From a virus, in the IMG/VR virus record IMGVR_UViG_3300028595_000001, positions 1 to 59,893 of that record: 59,893 nt of DNA; one strand, given 5' to 3'. The notes under the pieces are model-generated. The model had not been told where the DNA came from and did not search any database. It saw nothing but the letters and a program-made list of their open reading frames with translations. Shown here piece by piece: positions 41,918-48,836 of this stretch (positions are counted from its first letter, which is position 1; each line of letters begins with the position of its first letter). A program made the position numbers and the translations under genes.

Positions 41918-41937
41918 AAGCCGCCCGAAGACGGCTT
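41918..41937 (-). terminator. Terminator of the leftward RHH gene pair
   Basis: On the minus strand AAGCCG pairs with CGGCTT around TCTTCGGG, followed by TTCTTAT. It separates the convergent DUF1937-like gene and the leftward regulator pair. Confidence 0.5.
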
Positions 41938-41980
41938 GATTGGTGGGATGGTTGGTGGGTTATTGTGGTTTGTTCGCCTT

Positions 41981-42139
41981 TTAGAAAAAATTGTCTTCAG
42001 CTTCACTCAGTTTTCGGGACCGGTGAAGCATCAAAATCCACTCAATGCAGTTGTTTCGGCTCCGGTTGTCCTTTTTGGCTTGCTCATCAATCCATTTCAA
42101 TAGTTTTTCCTCGATACGAATTGAAACTGGTACTTTCAT
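41981..42139 (-). CDS. Ribbon-helix-helix DNA-binding regulator
   Basis: 52 residues from ATG 42139, with AAGGGGGCAAG before. MKVPVSIRIEEKLLKWIDEQ then a helix with RSRNNCIEWILMLH is the Arc/CopG-type beta-helix-helix fold. Likely a small transcription repressor, possibly of its own leftward unit or of the rightward genes beginning at 42505. Confidence 0.7.
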   Translation of the reverse strand: MKVPVSIRIEEKLLKWIDEQAKKDNRSRNNCIEWILMLHRSRKLSEAEDNFF

Positions 42140-42175
42140 CTTGCCCCCTTTTGTTGAAAATTCGAAGTTTAACTG

Positions 42176-42385
42176 CTAATCTTCAAGGATGTTTCCGTCA
42201 ATCGGGTAGAAATTAACCAGTTTCATACGGAAATTTTCGACGGCTTTCACAACCGCATCTTCCAAATGGCCGATGTTGGCATACGTCAGTTGTACCGTGG
42301 CGTTTCCATCCGACAGCGTAGCTCGCCACCGAATTCCCGGGAATAAATCATTAATGGTTTCAAACTGTTCCGATAATGTTGGCAT
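42176..42385 (-). CDS. Small partner of the RHH gene
   Basis: 69 residues from ATG 42385 with AAGGGGGACGCC before. LFPGIRWRATLSDGNATVQLTYANIGHL suggests a small alpha/beta fold. First gene of the short leftward unit. Unknown role, perhaps an antitoxin-like or control partner. Confidence 0.5.
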   Translation of the reverse strand: MPTLSEQFETINDLFPGIRWRATLSDGNATVQLTYANIGHLEDAVVKAVENFRMKLVNFYPIDGNILED

Positions 42386-42504
42386 GGCGTCCCCCTTGCT
42401 TTGTGTTGTTTTCAAATACAGCGTACACCAGTTGTAATTATGATGTCAAGCAAAAACTTCAGATAAAGGTTGTTTTTTTATTTAATAGGTGATACAGGTA
42501 AATT

Positions 42505-42681
42505 ATGAGAGGGTCAGACTATTATTTTGCATATGGTCGTTATCATCCGGTGATAAACAAAACAGCGACCGCAGCCATAGTAATTGCGATCATTATTTTA
42601 TTTGGTATTACTTTTATTACCCGCTCAATCGAAAAGGCGTGCATGAGGGGATTAAGGAAATTAGGTTTTATTGAGCCATAG
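42505..42681 (+). CDS. 58-residue membrane protein
   Basis: ATG 42505 begins a frame with one strong membrane helix (AAIVIAIIILFGITFI) flanked by a Tyr-rich N-terminus and a basic C-terminal helix (EKACMRGLRKLGF). It is preferred to the overlapping frame at 42489, which lacks a start signal. Early membrane protein of unknown role. Confidence 0.5.
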   Translation: MRGSDYYFAYGRYHPVINKTATAAIVIAIIILFGITFITRSIEKACMRGLRKLGFIEP

Positions 42682-42688
42682 GTGGGGC

Positions 42689-42868
42689 ATGAAGGTGTCC
42701 ATTGAATATCATGGCAAGGACATCACGGTATCCTGCGAGGATGGCCGCAAAGTCACGATACACCCAGGCGACCTAACCGACTATGGAGACAATATACACC
42801 GAAGATTACAGGATGTTAAGGCACTAATCGAAGGGACCTGCTCGCTGATGTGTAAAGATGACGGCTAA
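42689..42868 (+). CDS. Small uncharacterised protein
   Basis: 59 residues from ATG 42689, GGTGGGGC before. MKVSIEYHGKDITVSCEDGRKVTIHPGD is beta-rich, followed by a helix and two Cys. Unrecognised. Confidence 0.5.
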   Translation: MKVSIEYHGKDITVSCEDGRKVTIHPGDLTDYGDNIHRRLQDVKALIEGTCSLMCKDDG

Positions 42869-43025
42869 AATAATAAAACTGATCGATGGTGACATATGTA
42901 TTGAGTGCAAAAAATGTGGCAGTCAAACATGGTATGCGATAGTTGACCCCGATAGCCATCAAGATTTAATCAGGCTTGAGTGTAGCACCCAAGACTGCCC
43001 CGCAACCATACCATTTGATTTGTAA
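42858..43025 (+). CDS. Small zinc-ribbon protein
   Basis: 55 residues, overlapping the previous gene by 11 bases. Cys-Ile-Glu-Cys-Lys-Lys-Cys and Cys-Ser-Thr-Gln-Asp-Cys frame a short beta hairpin. Similar in plan to the other small ribbons of this phage. Confidence 0.5.
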   Translation: MTAKIIKLIDGDICIECKKCGSQTWYAIVDPDSHQDLIRLECSTQDCPATIPFDL

Positions 43026-43047
43026 GATGATATTGAACTGATATTAG

Positions 43048-43212
43048 ATGATTGATCCGCATAACATACCAATCAGCGGTTACATTACATTAGGTATTTT
43101 TTGGTATTTAATTAGCCTGTGGGTTGTGTGGACGGTTATGAACAAGCTGTTTAAAACAGCACTAAAATCATACGAGGCGTTAGACAACTATAAGAGGCAG
43201 CACCGTGTTTGA
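43048..43212 (+). CDS. 54-residue membrane protein
   Basis: ATG 43048. One membrane segment (YITLGIFWYLISLWVVWTV) followed by a basic amphipathic helix (NKLFKTALKSYEALDNYKRQ). Overlaps the next short gene. Unknown role. Confidence 0.45.
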   Translation: MIDPHNIPISGYITLGIFWYLISLWVVWTVMNKLFKTALKSYEALDNYKRQHRV

Positions 43213-43288
43213 CGACCTAATCATGTGGGCAGCATGGATTATGGTAATAGCAACCGTGGCGGTTTATTTGCTGGTGCTTATATGGTAA
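43205..43288 (+). CDS. 27-residue membrane peptide
   Basis: GTG start at 43205, TTTGA overlap with the gene before. Almost entirely one membrane helix (IMWAAWIMVIATVAVYLLVLI). Kept because it fits the packed, overlapping gene order. Could be spurious. Confidence 0.35.
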   Translation: MFDDLIMWAAWIMVIATVAVYLLVLIW

Positions 43289-43316
43289 GCGGGCAACCCA
43301 TGTTGGGGGGTGTAAA

Positions 43317-43520
43317 ATGATAATCGTAAGAATAACAGATCAAGAGCAATGGGAGGCTCCGTTAGAGGAGGCTTTTAGGCGAAAACTTATCCGTATTGGG
43401 TTTCAATTCCCGATTACGGGGGGAATATCGGGATGGTCAAAAAACTACAGTGACTTTTCGGTCGGCGTTCTTTTCCAGCCATCACGAAAAGATTTGCTGT
43501 TTAAACGGTTTGATCTATGA
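43317..43520 (+). CDS. Small protein, paralogue of 54124-54324
   Basis: 67 residues, GGGGGGTGTAAA before the ATG. It matches the product of 54124: both have a KLIRIGFQFPITGG / ELRNLGFRPPITGE core, then F-x-V-G/E-x-L-F-(Q/R)-P-S-R-(K/R)-D-L and an aromatic C-terminus. A duplicated small gene kept at two ends of the early regions. Function unknown. Confidence 0.55.
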   Translation: MIIVRITDQEQWEAPLEEAFRRKLIRIGFQFPITGGISGWSKNYSDFSVGVLFQPSRKDLLFKRFDL

Positions 43521-43690
43521 AAGCAGACATCCCCAAAGTACCTTATAGACATATGTGGCACTTACTGCGGCTCAACGCCGACAATAAGTATTTATCAGAC
43601 CGGTATTTTCGATCATTGGCAAGAAAGGCCGTTGCAGCAGTTGACCAAAAGATCAAACAGGCAAAGGCGTATAATGAACCCCGATCTTGA
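43517..43690 (+). CDS. 57-residue basic helical protein
   Basis: ATGA-coupled start at 43517. Basic helices (MWHLLRLNADNKYLSDRYF, then ARKAVAAVDQKIKQAKAY). Perhaps DNA-binding. Unrecognised. Confidence 0.5.
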   Translation: MKADIPKVPYRHMWHLLRLNADNKYLSDRYFRSLARKAVAAVDQKIKQAKAYNEPRS

Positions 43691-43856
43691 CGTAAGCGTA
43701 CACGCCCAATGGATTTGGAAAAGTCCGGCAAAGGACAAGTACGAGCAAATATTGCGGGATCACGCCCAAGCGATGCTGCTGGTGGCGGCGTATGCGAGCA
43801 CGGGCAGGGTTCGTCAGTTGGTGAAATCTGAATTAAGCAAGCAGAACGATGGATAG
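43674..43856 (+). CDS. Small protein, paralogue of 48482-48676
   Basis: 60 residues from ATG 43674 (17-base overlap with the previous gene). MNPDLDVSVHAQWIWKSPA aligns with MQPKLTIDINARWDWPSPA of the other copy, followed by a helix with an Asp/Glu start. A dispersed gene family in this genome. Unknown function. Confidence 0.55.
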   Translation: MNPDLDVSVHAQWIWKSPAKDKYEQILRDHAQAMLLVAAYASTGRVRQLVKSELSKQNDG

Positions 43857-43938
43857 TTGGTGGGAAATCATAATCTTGTTTGTCGGTATAGCGGCGTTTT
43901 TTATCCCGGTGTACTTACATTACAAGGCTTACCACTGA
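43849..43938 (+). CDS. 29-residue membrane peptide, end of rightward unit
   Basis: ATG 43849, overlapping the previous stop. One membrane helix (WWEIIILFVGIAAFFIPVYL). Small phage membrane peptides of this size occur, but evidence is only position and composition. The convergent terminator follows 16 bases later. Confidence 0.4.
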   Translation: MDSWWEIIILFVGIAAFFIPVYLHYKAYH

Positions 43939-43954
43939 GTTGCTAAAAACAAGA

Positions 43955-43978
43955 CAAGCCCCCGTTGACGAGGGCTTG
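43955..43978 (-). terminator. Terminator between convergent units
   Basis: CAAGCCC (43955-43961) pairs with GGGCTTG (43972-43978). On the minus strand the hairpin is followed by TCTTGTTTTT, a proper T-run, so it ends the leftward island. It may also slow rightward transcripts. Confidence 0.6.
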
Positions 43979-43996
43979 GTCTTTGGTAAATTGGCG

Positions 43997-44200
43997 CTAA
44001 TCGTTTTTCCGATGGTCAAAAATTCTATATGCGCCACCTCTTTCACGACAATGAGTAGGACTGATTAAAAAATCATAGTGCTCACGGTTTATTGACATCA
44101 TTAACGGCTCATCAATGCAGTAAGTATCCCTTTCTTTTTTTGAGTCAAACAAGTGGATGCCACCGCCACGGCCTGTATCTAAAGCGTAAAATGTTTTCAT
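43997..44200 (-). CDS. Small uncharacterised protein, end of leftward island
   Basis: 67 residues, AAGGGGGGATT before the ATG. FYALDTGRGGGIHLFDSKKERDTY resembles small phage proteins with a beta hairpin and Gly turn. One Cys near each end. Unrecognised. ATGA overlap with the next gene upstream. Confidence 0.5.
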   Translation of the reverse strand: MKTFYALDTGRGGGIHLFDSKKERDTYCIDEPLMMSINREHYDFLISPTHCRERGGAYRIFDHRKND

Positions 44201-44361
44201 AATCCCCCCTTTTTATCTGCATGTAACTCCATGCCCTCAAGGCAAGCCCTGGTCATGGGCTTAGGCGTTTCGTCTAATTCCATGAGTTCAAGGTTACGGC
44301 GTTGGAACCGTAGGTACAGGTCCAGCGGTATTCGTATTGTTAGTGTCTTGTAATCTTTCAT
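44197..44361 (-). CDS. Small ribbon-helix-helix-like protein
   Basis: 54 residues from ATG 44361 with AAGGGGGGAATT before. MKDYKTLTIRIPLDLYLRFQ then two helices fits an RHH/Arc-type fold. The leader of this gene (44359-44384) is repeated 208 bases upstream before the next gene. Possibly an autoregulator of the island. Confidence 0.55.
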   Translation of the reverse strand: MKDYKTLTIRIPLDLYLRFQRRNLELMELDETPKPMTRACLEGMELHADKKGGL

Positions 44362-44592
44362 AATTCCCCCCTTAAAGCCCCCTTGCGGGGGCATGTTCTT
44401 TGATAATTTGGGTTTATTACCATCTTTTTCCGTTTTTATAAATTTTTATTGATGTCGCGTTTTTATTCACGAGTTTGTTTATAAATTCGCAGGCATCTGA
44501 ACCATAGTGAAATGTTCGCTCATAGTTTTTGCCACCTATCGACCACTTAACCTTAAATTTTCCACACATAATTCCCCCCTTAAAGCCCCCTT
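44359..44592. repeat. 26-bp direct repeat of a gene leader (start, ribosome site, hairpin arm)
   Basis: 44359-44384 and 44567-44592 are identical. On the minus strand each is AAGGGGGCTTTAAGGGGGGA then the ATG region, and each is preceded by a hairpin: GCCCCC/GGGGGC at 44377-44392 and GCCCC/GGGGC at 44585-44600. The 51-codon gene 44417-44569 lies between. Confidence 0.8.
44417..44569 (-). CDS. 50-residue basic protein
   Basis: ATG 44569 with AAGGGGGGAATT before. KFKVKWSIGGKNYERTFHYG and a C-terminal TSIKIYKNGKRW give a small beta-alpha-beta fold rich in Lys. Unknown function. Bounded by duplicated leaders. Confidence 0.5.
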   Translation of the reverse strand: MCGKFKVKWSIGGKNYERTFHYGSDACEFINKLVNKNATSIKIYKNGKRW

Positions 44593-44609
44593 TCTGGGGC
44601 GGTTGATGG

Positions 44610-45062
44610 TTATAGTAAACCGGCAATTTCCATCGCCAGCGTATCGTAGCTGTCAGACGTTCTGCGGTTAGCGGTAAAAAATAGTTCTCTGCCGTCTGTG
44701 AGCTTGGCGCGTGCATAATGGGCGGTAATATTGCTTGTAAGCTTTTCGCACATTCTAAAAATGTTAATTCCCTTCACCGTCATCCACTTTTCCGGCGGTA
44801 GCACGTTTAAAGCATAGTCCCATTTTTTTTCCGGTATTTTTTCCCATGCCCCGATGTATTGGGCATCACAAGCGGCGTCTATTTGCTTAAGTGCATCATC
44901 AAAAGGGATACAGACAAACCCTGGTCCCTTCTTTTCAAGGTATTCAACAACTGTGTAGTTCTCCCCGTTCTCCCTGCCGTATCCTGTGAAGTCGCAATAT
45001 CCATTTGTCACAGTGGTCTGTATTTGTGTATCGCCTGTTTTGTATATTACGAGTTGATTCAT
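44610..45062 (-). CDS. Uncharacterised protein of the leftward island
   Basis: 150 residues from ATG 45062 with AAGGGGGACACC before. Beta-rich N-terminus (LVIYKTGDTQIQTTVTNGYC, then GYGRENGENYTVVEYL) and a helical C-terminus (NIFRMCEKLTSNITAHYARA). It resembles no family I can name. The length suggests a real enzyme-sized domain. Confidence 0.55.
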   Translation of the reverse strand: MNQLVIYKTGDTQIQTTVTNGYCDFTGYGRENGENYTVVEYLEKKGPGFVCIPFDDALKQIDAACDAQYIGAWEKIPEKKWDYALNVLPPEKWMTVKGINIFRMCEKLTSNITAHYARAKLTDGRELFFTANRRTSDSYDTLAMEIAGLL

Positions 45063-45082
45063 GGTGTCCCCCTTATTAGATG

Positions 45083-45262
45083 TTAGAACTGGTTTGAATC
45101 TTTTTCCAAATTGTGTACTAACCAAGAGACATCTTCTTTTTTAACCCGCAACCGCTTACCATGCTTGATGACACCAATCACAATGATTTCACGGTTTTTG
45201 TTGATCTGCAAAGAAGACACATGGTCTTTGCCCTGTTTAATGCTGATAAACTCTGCGGACAT
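45083..45262 (-). CDS. 59-residue basic protein
   Basis: ATG 45262 with AAAGGGGGATATT before. EFISIKQGKDHVSSLQINKN, then REIIVIGVIKHGKRLRVKK, is a small beta-barrel-like sequence. Unrecognised. Confidence 0.5.
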   Translation of the reverse strand: MSAEFISIKQGKDHVSSLQINKNREIIVIGVIKHGKRLRVKKEDVSWLVHNLEKDSNQF

Positions 45263-45273
45263 AATATCCCCCT

Positions 45274-45453
45274 TTATAGATTAATGGTTATCGGTTTTTC
45301 GGTATCCATCTTAGTGGCTTTTTTATCAAGCCACCAGGCATGGGCCCTATTATATCCATCTAAATGACCCGCATTGTATCCGGTTTGACATCCGGCGATA
45401 TATGCGGCTGTGATGATTGAACAGAATAGGATTATTTTGATTGCTTTTTTCAT
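45274..45453 (-). CDS. Small lipoprotein or anchored protein
   Basis: 59 residues from ATG 45453. MKKAIKIILFCSIITAAYIAGC has a lipobox-like Ile-Ala-Gly-Cys, followed by a Gly/Tyr/His-rich tail (GYNAGHLDGYNRAHAWWLD). It may be placed in the envelope of the infected cell. Confidence 0.5.
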   Translation of the reverse strand: MKKAIKIILFCSIITAAYIAGCQTGYNAGHLDGYNRAHAWWLDKKATKMDTEKPITINL

Positions 45454-45530
45454 AATTTTATTCCCAATTTTCCGGCAAATCTCCGTTAGCCATATAAAGC
45501 ATGCAATCTTCTTGGCTCGACCGGAGTCAA

Positions 45531-46198
45531 GCCTCATGGTTTGGCTGCTAAGCATTGACAAGTTTACCGGTTTTCACGCTATAAACAGGGTACGGCGCTT
45601 TTCCACTTTCAAACCAATCATGGCCGAAACAATAACCACGATTATTTTCATGGGATATTCCATCAACTACATACTCTCTAATTTGTTCCTTGATGTCTAA
45701 AGGGTTCATCAAGTAAACTGCACCCGGAGCGCAAGGTGAGCAAAACTGGGCATATGTAAAGTACGGGCTTTTCATAATAAAAATATCGCAATCATCTTGT
45801 GATTGATGTGCCTCGTACCCATCGCCTACGTAATAAAAACAGATAGGATCTTCGGGCCAAATGTCAGGGTTGTTACTATCGACGCCTTTTTCGCAATGAA
45901 CGCAAAAATACTCGTCAATTACTTCGTTGCCTTCGTTGTCTTGCATTGGGCCACCCTCAAAACTGAAATCGGCTGTTTCATCGATCTCATTGAAGCAATC
46001 AGGGCAAAACGGTTTTCCGTACTCGCCCTCGCTTTCATCATACCAAGCTTGGCCGACTTCGTTGGCAGGGATAACCCCATAACGAAAATTACCGTCTGTG
46101 TTTGTCTTGCCCAAACCGTAATCAATGCCCGCATAATCTGTTTTCATGGTTTAATCCTTTCTATACAATAAGCTTGTGCCTCATGGTTTGGCTGCTAA
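45531..46198. repeat. 21-bp direct repeat at the 3' ends of two adjacent genes
   Basis: 45531-45551 and 46178-46198 are identical. On the minus strand each starts TTAGCAGCCAAACCATGAGG and supplies the stop codon (TAG) of the 45548 gene and of the ArdC-like gene. The leaders of the same two genes also share 20 identical bases (46145-46164 and 47038-47057). Confidence 0.8.
45548..46147 (-). CDS. Uncharacterised protein with two Cys pairs
   Basis: 199 residues with AGAAAGGATTAAACC before the ATG. KPFCPDCFNEIDE and YFCVHCEKGVD form a zinc ribbon. Further parts are Asp/Glu-rich (FYYVGDGYEAHQSQDDCDIF). It lies next to the ArdC-like gene and shares both its leader and its 3' end sequence. Unknown role, perhaps linked to antirestriction. 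Confidence 0.55.
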   Translation of the reverse strand: MKTDYAGIDYGLGKTNTDGNFRYGVIPANEVGQAWYDESEGEYGKPFCPDCFNEIDETADFSFEGGPMQDNEGNEVIDEYFCVHCEKGVDSNNPDIWPEDPICFYYVGDGYEAHQSQDDCDIFIMKSPYFTYAQFCSPCAPGAVYLMNPLDIKEQIREYVVDGISHENNRGYCFGHDWFESGKAPYPVYSVKTGKLVNA

Positions 46199-47040
46199 TC
46201 GTTAAATGTAACTCCTAAAATATAGTCGGTTGATTTTTGGGCTTGAGCGGCTGCATGGACTAACCATTTCTTGTTGTTCTTAAGCCTTTTCATCCAATTT
46301 TTGATATAGGCGGCAGAATTATCAATCGTTTTGTTCTCAATTCCGGTTTTGCCGCAAAGAAACGCCGCGCCCATTTCGGCGACTAACTCTTCCTTGCTAT
46401 AGTCTTTAGTTCCGAACCGGTGGCTTGTTTTTTCTTTCGTGTGTCGGCCTAATCGGCCATCATGCCCGGTTGAATGTGTCAATTCATGGAAAAGTGTGCT
46501 ATAGTACTTTTCAGCGTCGATAAAGTGACCACGGTCCGGCATACCGATAGAATCAGTCGATGGCCGATAAAATGCACCCGTTTGACCGTGCTCCACTTTC
46601 GGCTTGTTGGGCATACCAGCTACAAGTTTTTCACAAGCTTCGATAGCTGGTATGTCTTTCAGTTCTGGCTTAGGGTAATCAATATCATCGCATTGAACAG
46701 CATTGAAAACCGTATAATACCGGAGGATAGGAAACCGCTTTATGCTTCCGTCTTGATCCTCTTTGTCTATCCACTTCCAAAAAATAACCGGTGTCCCTTT
46801 TTCACCCTTGCGAACGGAGCCTTTAAGTTTTTTGGCTTGTTTATAGGTCAGCCAATAAGGACAAGCAAAACCTTGCACTGCCAGCATAAAAGGATTAATC
46901 CCCCTGTACGGCTTCTTTGAAACCAGGTTTTGCGGATCAATGCCGCTACCAGCCCATGGTTTCTGCCATGGTAAAAGGTTGTCTTTTTCAACCGCTTGTT
47001 CGATACGATCAAAGATCATTTCATAGATTTTTTGGCTCAT
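46195..47040 (-). CDS. ardC: ArdC-like antirestriction protein
   Basis: 281 residues, close to the 297 of plasmid ArdC. The N-terminal half (LPWQKPWAGSG, YRGINPFMLAVQGFACPYWLTYKQAKKL, GSVRKGEKGTPVIFWKW) is the single-stranded-DNA-binding domain. HELTH (185-189) followed by LGR is the zincin metallopeptidase motif. ArdC-type proteins protect entering single-stranded or newly made DNA from host restriction. AGAAAGGATTAAACC precedes the ATG. Confidence 0.85.
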   Translation of the reverse strand: MSQKIYEMIFDRIEQAVEKDNLLPWQKPWAGSGIDPQNLVSKKPYRGINPFMLAVQGFACPYWLTYKQAKKLKGSVRKGEKGTPVIFWKWIDKEDQDGSIKRFPILRYYTVFNAVQCDDIDYPKPELKDIPAIEACEKLVAGMPNKPKVEHGQTGAFYRPSTDSIGMPDRGHFIDAEKYYSTLFHELTHSTGHDGRLGRHTKEKTSHRFGTKDYSKEELVAEMGAAFLCGKTGIENKTIDNSAAYIKNWMKRLKNNKKWLVHAAAQAQKSTDYILGVTFND

Positions 47041-47056
47041 GGTTTAATCCTTTCTA

Positions 47057-47365
47057 TTAAAGTTTATGAAAAATCCATCCACTGTAAAAATTACTTGGTT
47101 TGCCTTCGTCTTGAACAAATTCAACCTTGCAGCGGGATTTTAACCAATTGGTATTCGGAAAGGTATAATGAGGTTTTCCAGTAACCTTAATATTGACCGC
47201 AAAAACAACCCCTTCGTGCTTTCCAGAGGTCAAATAAAATTGACAACCCGGAAATTCACTGTCCCGATAGTCTGTTCCTTCTTGCAATGTCCCAAAAGTC
47301 GGCCAGCCATCCGGTTGAACAGTGTTCCCTATTTCTGGAATATGCTTTGTTTGGCTTACTATCAT
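47057..47365 (-). CDS. Uncharacterised protein of the island
   Basis: 102 residues, TAGAAAGGACATGAC before the ATG. Beta-rich with Gly/Tyr turns (YLTSGKHEGVVFAVNIKVTG, then YTFPNTNWLKSRC). Nothing recognised. Sits directly upstream of ArdC in the same transcript. Confidence 0.5.
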   Translation of the reverse strand: MIVSQTKHIPEIGNTVQPDGWPTFGTLQEGTDYRDSEFPGCQFYLTSGKHEGVVFAVNIKVTGKPHYTFPNTNWLKSRCKVEFVQDEGKPSNFYSGWIFHKL

Positions 47366-47377
47366 GTCATGTCCTTT

Positions 47378-47578
47378 CTATATAGTTCTGATACCCATCA
47401 ATATATCTTTGGCGCTATCCAATTCTAACCAGGCTTCATGTAACTGATCATCACGGTTTGCGGCTAATTGGTTAGTTGAAATATTAAACCGATCATCGTT
47501 GTCTGCAATCTTATCGTCAATCAAACTCATCATTTTTTCGATGTTTTTTATTGTTTGGGCCAATCCTTTAATTTTCAT
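47378..47578 (-). CDS. Small coiled-coil protein
   Basis: 66 residues, ACGGAGAAAACC before the ATG. Long helices (QTIKNIEKMMSLIDDKI and QLHEAWLELDSAKDILMG). Probably an oligomerisation or antitoxin-like helical protein. Unrecognised. Confidence 0.5.
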   Translation of the reverse strand: MKIKGLAQTIKNIEKMMSLIDDKIADNDDRFNISTNQLAANRDDQLHEAWLELDSAKDILMGIRTI

Positions 47579-47620
47579 GGTTTTCTCCGTGTTTTATGGT
47601 TAACAAACAAGCCAATTGGT

Positions 47621-47920
47621 TCAAATGTTTTGGCCTGCGACAATACGACGGCAGAAGGTCCGGTCGCAGAATTCACGAGTATAAGCTTGCTCGAAGTGGG
47701 GGTTGCTTTTTTCGGCCCTGATGTGCTCGCATACAGCGCGGAAAGATACAACAGGAAATGGATGTCCTTCACCGTATCCCATGTTATATATAATGTGTCG
47801 GTGTGTTTTAGCTTCAACGGCGTTGTGTGTAAAAATACCTGGAAAGTCTTTCATTCCTTCATTGTATTGGCGTTTAATAATGTCAAATGCTAACTTATAA
47901 GCATCTCTGTTATAGTCCAT
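47621..47920 (-). CDS. Uncharacterised protein of the island
   Basis: 99 residues, GGGAGGGAAACCAA before the ATG. Helical opening (MDYNRDAYKLAFDIIKRQY) and a C-terminus with Arg/Cys (TREFCDRTFCRRIVAG). Preferred over the overlapping frame 47575-47817. Function unknown. Confidence 0.5.
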   Translation of the reverse strand: MDYNRDAYKLAFDIIKRQYNEGMKDFPGIFTHNAVEAKTHRHIIYNMGYGEGHPFPVVSFRAVCEHIRAEKSNPHFEQAYTREFCDRTFCRRIVAGQNI

Positions 47921-47934
47921 TTGGTTTCCCTCCC

Positions 47935-48126
47935 CTATCTATAAGAAACGGTTGAAAGTTTAACACGATAGTTATGCTTATAATCAGAGCAAAACACAAT
48001 GGCCTCGTCACCGACTACACCAGCCAAAAGCCCGGCAATGATTTTAACGCCATTGGGAGACGGTGCCTTAATCCATCGGCAGTTTAACGGCCGCTCCATC
48101 AGTCTGATTGCAAAATCCTTTTCCAT
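47935..48126 (-). CDS. First gene of the leftward island
   Basis: 63 residues, CGGAGGAACTC before the ATG. MEKDFAIRLMERPLNCRWIK, then a Gly/Val-rich strand region (IIAGLLAGVVGDEAIVFC). It lies about 30 bases inside the transcript from the 48157 promoter. No family recognised. Confidence 0.55.
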   Translation of the reverse strand: MEKDFAIRLMERPLNCRWIKAPSPNGVKIIAGLLAGVVGDEAIVFCSDYKHNYRVKLSTVSYR

Positions 48127-48156
48127 GAGTTCCTCCGTGTTTTATGGTTTGATTAA

Positions 48157-48185
48157 ACAATATACACATACAAAACGGTTTGCAA
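48157..48185 (-). promoter_or_regulatory. Promoter of the leftward accessory island
   Basis: Minus-strand TTGCAA (48185-48180), 17-base spacer, TATTGT (48162-48157). Drives the genes from 48126 down to 43997, including ArdC, which would be needed early. Confidence 0.65.
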
Positions 48186-48285
48186 GTGCCAAAAAACCGG
48201 AAAATGGCGGGTTATTGGAGATTAGGGGAAGATAAGAGGATAAAACAAAAAAGATCATATATTAGCGCACAATAGCTATAGCGTG

Positions 48286-48314
48286 TTGACTTTATCGAAA
48301 AAAGTTGATAAAAA
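48286..48314 (+). promoter_or_regulatory. Possible rightward promoter before the small-terminase block
   Basis: TTGACT (48286-48291), 17 bases, TAAAAA (48309-48314). The minus 10 box is weak. It would start the unit 48343-49283. The non-coding gap 48186-48342 otherwise shows only AT-rich sequence with a GATAAAA repeat. Confidence 0.4.
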
Positions 48315-48342
48315 AACGTATGGTTTTAAAGTGGGGTAAGAT

Positions 48343-48492
48343 ATGAGTTTATGGGATAGTGACTTGACGCTACAGGTCCAGCGGCTGGCAGATAAGACTG
48401 AAGAGCTGATCGATGTAATTCAATCGCTAATCATTCTATTGCAAGAACAGCGGCAAGAGCTATCAGATAAGCATGGAAGTAATGCAGCCTAA
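48343..48492 (+). CDS. 49-residue coiled-coil protein
   Basis: ATG 48343 with GTGGGGTAAG before. Predicted single coiled coil (QVQRLADKTEELIDVIQSLI then LLQEQRQELSDK). Overlaps the next gene by 11 bases. Unknown role. Confidence 0.5.
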   Translation: MSLWDSDLTLQVQRLADKTEELIDVIQSLIILLQEQRQELSDKHGSNAA

Positions 48493-48676
48493 ATTGACGA
48501 TAGACATCAATGCCCGATGGGATTGGCCATCACCTGCCGTTACTCCAGAAGAGCTGAAACGGCGAGACACCGCCGAACACATATTAAATATGGCAGTAGA
48601 CAGCCAAAGGGATTATATAAGCGACGTGATAGCGATGGAATGTATCAAACTGTATGCCGACTATGAAACAATTTAA
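48482..48676 (+). CDS. Small protein, paralogue of 43674-43856
   Basis: 64 residues. ATG 48482 is chosen over 48473 because MQPKLTIDINARWDWPSPA then aligns from its first residue with the paralogue at 43674. The C-terminal helix differs. A second member of this phage's own small-gene family. Unknown role. Confidence 0.55.
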   Translation: MQPKLTIDINARWDWPSPAVTPEELKRRDTAEHILNMAVDSQRDYISDVIAMECIKLYADYETI

Positions 48677-48833
48677 GCTAAATTCATATCAACGGCGCAT
48701 CGTGGGCGTAATCGAATCGGGTGAACACTTGTCAATCATGACAGGCAGAAAACACGGCCGAACGTACTGCAATCAAATCATACAGGATATGGAACGGTTC
48801 ATCGATCAGTTGTGTAAGGACCATAAAAACTAA
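48663..48833 (+). CDS. 56-residue basic helical protein
   Basis: ATG 48663, overlapping the previous stop. NSYQRRIVGVIESGEHLSIMT and GRTYCNQIIQDMERF suggest a small winged-helix or HTH fold before the small terminase. Possibly DNA-binding. Confidence 0.5.
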   Translation: MKQFKLNSYQRRIVGVIESGEHLSIMTGRKHGRTYCNQIIQDMERFIDQLCKDHKN

Positions 48834-48836
48834 ACA

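Noticed and set aside
42489-42674. 61-codon plus-strand frame
   Set aside because: No ribosome site; an overlapping frame from ATG 42505 encodes a better membrane protein.
44377-44600. C/G-run hairpins as terminators
   Set aside because: They lie just before start codons, with only TTT after them on the minus strand, so they are better explained as part of the repeated leader.
47575-47817. 80-codon minus-strand frame overlapping 47621-47920
   Set aside because: The 47621-47920 frame has GGGAGGG before its ATG and a more protein-like sequence.
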